DNA from: Acanthornis magna
Taxonomy: Eukaryota; Chordata; Aves; Passeriformes; Acanthizidae
NCBI GenBank assembly: GCA_036785705.1
Contig: JAWUZG010000015.1
Coordinates: 496,001-560,000, forward strand
Direction: 5' to 3'
Length of the DNA: 64,000 bases
The translations under genes and the position numbers were made by a program. The notes beneath the pieces were generated by a model that was not told the origin of the DNA, did no database searches, and saw only the letters and a program-made list of their open reading frames with translations. Positions 62,534-64,000 of this stretch are shown piece by piece. Position 1 is the stretch's first letter. The number at the start of each line of letters is the position of its first letter.

Positions 62534-62681
62534 TTAATCAGACCCCTGCAGTTCCATCATTTTGAAAACAAAGGTTAGATCATCCTTGTAGTGCATTGGG
62601 GTTACAATAAAGATTCTGGAAGGATCTGATAGCTCTACGTCAGCTGGCATAGACTCTGTTGATGCAAGCATGAGGATGTTG
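62534..62681 (-). CDS. orphan terminal exon candidate, 48 aa plus stop
   Basis: On the minus strand, after catttccttgcag, the frame (phase 2) reads NILMLASTESMPADVELS and RIFIVTPMHYKDDLTFVF to a TAA at 62536-62534. Composition is unlike the GC-biased shadow frames around it and looks like real globular protein. I do not recognise the family. Its last four codons fall inside palindrome arm 2 (shared with arm 1 near 46181), so the palindrome edge cuts this exon. No upstream exon was found in 62700-63480. Confidence 0.35.
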
Positions 62682-63499
62682 CTGCAAGGAAATGCACTGA
62701 AATTTACAGAGCAGAACTGCAGGAGCTCAGTGAGGGCAGGAGGAAGGAGGTCTACGCCCAAAGTCCTGGCAGGGGCTGATGGTCAGAGGGGACAGAGGAA
62801 TGCAGTGCTGCCTGCCTCCATCCTCACAGCCCCTCTGGTTACACAGCGTGCCCCAAATGGAATATGGGTTTGCAGAACAAGGTGTGAAAAAAAGAAAACT
62901 CAGAGCAGAATCCGGAGTGATCTTGCAGGTCTGGAGCAGTAGAGGGAACATCTGGCTGCTGGTACTTTTCAGTGCTGACTTGACTGCGAACAGGCTCCAA
63001 GAGGCCAAGTTGCTCAGGGGAAGAGCTGGCTGCCTGCAGGAAACAATACCCTCCCCCGGCATGCAGACAGAATTGCCAGGGAATAGGAGGGAGCTACGTT
63101 TGGCCTGGTAGGAGGGAAGGGCTCCTGTAGCTTGCGAGAGACGGGGCTGGCTGTGCAGGTGTTGGGGTGAATCCTTCTGATCCTGATGTGCTGGAAGTGT
63201 CCTGGGAAACGGGGTGCAATTGGAAGGAGGGAGACCGGTGAAGTTCGTGGCTAAGCTTGATCCGTCGCCTGCTACCTCTGGTACACAGCAGTTCATCTGG
63301 GAAGGCCTTCCACAAGCTAGAGCTAATAAATTTCTGCACGACATAGCCCTCATTCCCTGAGGAATGTCCCTGCTGACTGTCCCTCCAGCTGTCCTGCTGT
63401 CGGCTACCCGCAGCTGGCATCACTTTCTCTCCGGAGATGGTCACAAAGATCAAATACCAAAGAACCTTTCTTACGAAAGCTTTGTATATTCCACGCTTT

Positions 63500-63960
63500 G
63501 TAACACGCCGGCCGGTCACGGCGACCCGCGGCCGCGCTCCCCGCGGAGCAGCCCCGGGCAGACCGGCAGAGGAAGCGGCGGATTCCGCTGTTCGCCTTCC
63601 CCTTCCCTTTCCCTTTCCTCTTCCCCTTCCCCTTCCGGGCAGCCGCGCAGCCGCAGCCGCGGCGCCGGAGCGCTCCGAGCCCCGCCGGTGCCGACCCGGG
63701 CCCGGGCCCCGCCGGGGCCATGGCGCGCTGCCCACGCCGGGCGCTGGGCGCGGCGGGGCCGCTGCTGCCGCTGCTCTGCGCGCTGCTCCGCGCCGCCGCC
63801 GACACCAGCACCGGCCGGGTAGGTCCGCGAGCGGGGCCGGGCGGGGCCGCGATGTGCGCTCCATGTCCCGGGGTGGGCCGGAAAGCCGGGCGGGCAGCGG
63901 TTCCTCCGCCTCCTCCGCCAGCAGCCTTCCTTCAGCTCCCGCAGGGCTGGGCTGAGCTCG
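63500..63960 (+). promoter_or_regulatory. CpG-rich promoter region of the gene starting at 63720
   Basis: A dense CpG block with GC boxes (ggccgcgctccccgcgg, cccgggcccgggccccgcc) and, at 63596-63638, a polypyrimidine tract of ccctttccc/cttcccc units. It surrounds a Kozak-like gggccATGG and a good first exon. This is the only clear housekeeping-type promoter in the window. Confidence 0.6.
63720..63818 (+). CDS. first coding exon (signal peptide) of an unidentified gene running off the window
   Basis: ATG in a strong context, 33 codons, then donor GG|gtaggt in phase 0. The product starts MARCPRRALG and has a hydrophobic core of Leu and Ala (GPLLPLLCALLRAAA) with a likely signal peptidase site before DTSTGR. 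It is therefore a secreted or membrane protein. No family can be named from 33 residues. The GC-rich minus-strand frame over the same bases is a shadow. Confidence 0.6.
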
Positions 63961-64000
63961 GGTGTGCGGGCACAGCTCCTCCGGCCTCGCCTCGGCAAGT

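Larger units (their letters stand above)
57660..62547 (-). repeat. palindrome arm 2
   Basis: The inverted homologue of 46181-51040. Compared with arm 1 it has an extra stretch of about 0.6 kb at about 61140-61760 and lacks about 0.6 kb of intron 1 (arm 1 about 48014-48605). The inner homology edge is near ggatgggacaggttacagca. Confidence 0.93.

Noticed and set aside
63094..63864. 256-aa minus-strand frame at the right end
   Set aside because: GC-rich shadow over a CpG island and first exon; its Arg/Ala/Gly composition is typical of such shadows.

Overview
The window looks like avian nuclear DNA, most likely a songbird. The signs are CR1 LINE fragments on both strands, class III (ERVL-like) endogenous retroviruses and solo LTRs, spliced vertebrate genes with GT-AG introns, and an Arg-in-membrane leukocyte receptor of the bird CHIR/LILR type. 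No searches could be run, so species and chromosome are inferences. It is repeat-rich and rearranged, like an accessory, microchromosomal or sex-linked region.

Layout. (1) 1-19.1 kb, + strand: a multi-exon coiled-coil gene whose exons match CEP250 (C-NAP1). It carries an in-frame tandem duplication of a 3.9 kb block (9407-13329 and 14494-18414) with a 336-bp solo LTR exactly at the junction. (2) 19.1-33 kb: a transposon graveyard with CR1 pieces, solo LTRs, a broken ERVL-type pol (25.6-28.7 kb) and two LTRs in inverted orientation (28813-29664 and 31225-32232). (3) 35.1-37.1 kb, + strand: a complete five-exon, 275-aa activating leukocyte-receptor-complex Ig receptor whose stop codon overlaps its poly(A) signal. 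Simple-repeat arrays follow immediately. (4) 40.3-45.8 kb: a second decayed retrovirus lying between two inverted copies of a ~316-bp sequence. (5) 46.2-62.5 kb: a large palindrome. Two arms of about 4.8 kb each carry an apparently intact fibrous-sheath-interacting protein 2-like (FSIP2-like) gene, + strand at 47721-50723 and - strand at 60435-57993, around a 6.6 kb repeat-filled spacer. (6) 63.5-64 kb: a CpG-rich promoter and the first coding exon (signal peptide) of an unidentified gene that runs off the window.

The genes form no pathway. CEP250 acts at the centrosome, FSIP2 in the sperm flagellum, and the Ig receptor on leukocytes. The shared theme is recent duplication with repeats at several breakpoints. 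The best discovery candidate is the FSIP2-like palindrome: a short, probably testis-expressed gene kept open in two inverted, highly similar copies, as seen in ampliconic palindromes.
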